Shown here: positions 63,239-64,000 of the stretch, piece after piece
Numbering within the stretch: the stretch's first letter is position 1
How the letters are laid out: each line of letters begins with the position of its first letter
Source of the DNA: CAWHOW01 sp963831005
GTDB lineage: Bacteria; Bacteroidota; Bacteroidia; Bacteroidales; CG2-30-32-10
Length of the DNA: 64,000 bases
Reading direction: 5' to 3'
Assembly (NCBI GenBank): GCA_963831005.1
Contig: CAWHOW010000059.1
Location: forward strand, 21,851-85,850
Notes under the pieces: model-generated
What the model saw: the letters and a program-made list of their open reading frames with translations, nothing else
What the model was told of the DNA's origin: nothing
The model's database searches: none
Position numbers and translations under genes: made by a program

Positions 63239-63979
63239 ATGGGAAAATTGATTAAAAAACTGATTCTTGCGTTAAATCTTTGGAGTTTAACCGAAGCTGC
63301 AAGAATAAAAAAACAACTCGACATTGCTAACGCGCATACAGCCAATCCTGCTCTGGTGCCAGGGCTTACTCCTACACCCGCATCGGTGATTACCATGATT
63401 AACACACAAAGCGGTTATTACACACTAAGGGATAGCCTAATAGAACAGATGAAACAGGTTACAGAAAACATACACAAGAACGGCACAGCAATCAACGACA
63501 TTTTTGTTGACCAGTGGGCGCCACAAACACAGGTAGCCATTGGAACCGATGCTTCAAAAGCTAAATTACTGGGTTATGGAATTAAAGGCCAGGACACCGG
63601 GCATACCCCTGTTATTGCATCAATTGAAAAAGTAATAGTGCTATCGAGCCACCCTGTTATAGTTAAAATTGATGTAAATACACATGATGTACATTTCTTA
63701 CATATACACAATAACCTTACAGGCAAACGCAAACTTCCGGCAGGTATGTTGCGTGTTGATATTTACGGATACACGGGTGCAGCAGGTTTAGTAATAGCCG
63801 ACCTTGCCGCATTAATAGCCCTCGGCGGCGGATATTTGGGCGAAGCAAGCAGGGGAAAGTTTACAAATGTATTTACTACCAATACAGGTAAAACTGAATA
63901 CTATGTGGCTGTGTATGTTGATAAGAAAACTAAAAAGCCTGCATCGCAGAGCCCGGTAGCAAGCGGGATAATTAATTAA
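63239..63979 (+). CDS. Array-associated protein, function unknown
   Basis: 246 residues. The N-terminal half is helical (SLTEAARIKKQLDIANAHTANPALVPGLTPTPASVITMINTQSGYYTLRDSLIEQMKQVTENIHKNGTAIND), and from about residue 125 it turns strand-rich (HTPVIASIEKVIVLSSHPVIVKIDVNTHDVHFLHI ... RVDIYGYTG ... TEYYVAVYVDKKTKKPASQSPVASGIIN), resembling a divergent Fn3-like domain. No signal peptide or clear membrane helix, although GAAGLVIADLAALIALGGG is hydrophobic. Only short patterns are shared with the proteins at 21397 and 42802, mainly the final Y-x-x-x-Y ... S-x-x-x-x-I block. Common to all three is the length of about 240 residues and the 21-bp array directly upstream. I know no named family. The frame is intact and ends 21 bp before the window edge. 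Confidence 0.7.
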   Translation: MGKLIKKLILALNLWSLTEAARIKKQLDIANAHTANPALVPGLTPTPASVITMINTQSGYYTLRDSLIEQMKQVTENIHKNGTAINDIFVDQWAPQTQVAIGTDASKAKLLGYGIKGQDTGHTPVIASIEKVIVLSSHPVIVKIDVNTHDVHFLHIHNNLTGKRKLPAGMLRVDIYGYTGAAGLVIADLAALIALGGGYLGEASRGKFTNVFTTNTGKTEYYVAVYVDKKTKKPASQSPVASGIIN

Positions 63980-64000
63980 AGAAATGAAAAGTTTAAAGTG

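Noticed and set aside
62656..63255. 199-codon ORF through array C
   Set aside because: Open because of the 21-bp period; contains the TA microsatellite and overlaps the start of the gene at 63239.

Overview
The window looks like a chromosomal piece of an AT-rich member of the Bacteroidota. Several things point there: PorP/SprF-type and PorE-like proteins, secreted proteins with type IX secretion (T9SS) C-terminal domains, a fused SecDF, promoters of the -33 TTG / 20 bp / -7 TAnnTTTG form, few strong Shine-Dalgarno sites, and many hairpin-type interspersed repeats. I see no rRNA, tRNA or CRISPR array.

Layout. 0-6 kb: partial porP/sprF, a degenerate arginase-family protein downstream of topA, and divergent miaB. 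6-18 kb: envelope and accessory genes: a barrel protein, an IS5-like transposase, TPR and PD40 proteins, a frameshifted T9SS endonuclease I, a 1285-residue repeat adhesin and a small lipoprotein. 18-20.7 kb: a two-gene metal operon (NRAMP-like transporter with an altered metal site plus an MgtE-N/CBS protein) behind a leader that holds a 16-codon ORF and stackable hairpins. 20.9-22.7 kb: a perfect-period 21-bp array and a nonsense-interrupted gene. 22.8-28.9 kb: an AmmeMemoRadiSam-type cluster (Memo-AMMECR1 fusion lipoprotein, membrane spermidine-synthase-like protein, radical SAM protein) and a lysine-rich protein. 28.9-33.5 kb: nitronate monooxygenase-like gene, an intact IS903-group insertion with 9-bp target duplication, a second 21-bp array, a YwqK/MORN protein and pyrF. 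33.9-42.3 kb: prfA, purM, PorE-like OmpA protein, tatA, secDF. 42.8-43.8 kb: a small protein gene with a good promoter and a third 21-bp array directly upstream. 44.3-52.2 kb: a DUF5723 protein with a lipoprotein, a DUF3352 protein and an LptA/OstA-like protein. 52.5-60.6 kb: histidine kinase with a Cache lipoprotein, MCE protein, amidase and LptD. 60.7-64 kb: a frameshifted DUF5723 gene, a second copy of a MITE-like element, a fourth 21-bp array and its downstream gene.

The most unusual content is the set of four tandem arrays, unrelated in sequence but all with a 21-bp period (two helical turns) and a dyad in every unit. Three of them lie immediately upstream of 240-residue proteins of no known function that end in a similar Fn3-like strand pattern; the fourth is orphaned next to the IS. 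I read this as one repeated locus type and a candidate undescribed system. The second candidate is the leader of the metal operon, whose short acidic/proline-containing peptide and Shine-Dalgarno-masking hairpin suggest magnesium-responsive control.

Three reading frames are broken by single changes (endonuclease I, array-associated gene at 21.4 kb, DUF5723 gene at 61 kb). Whether these are true mutations or assembly errors cannot be decided from the sequence alone.
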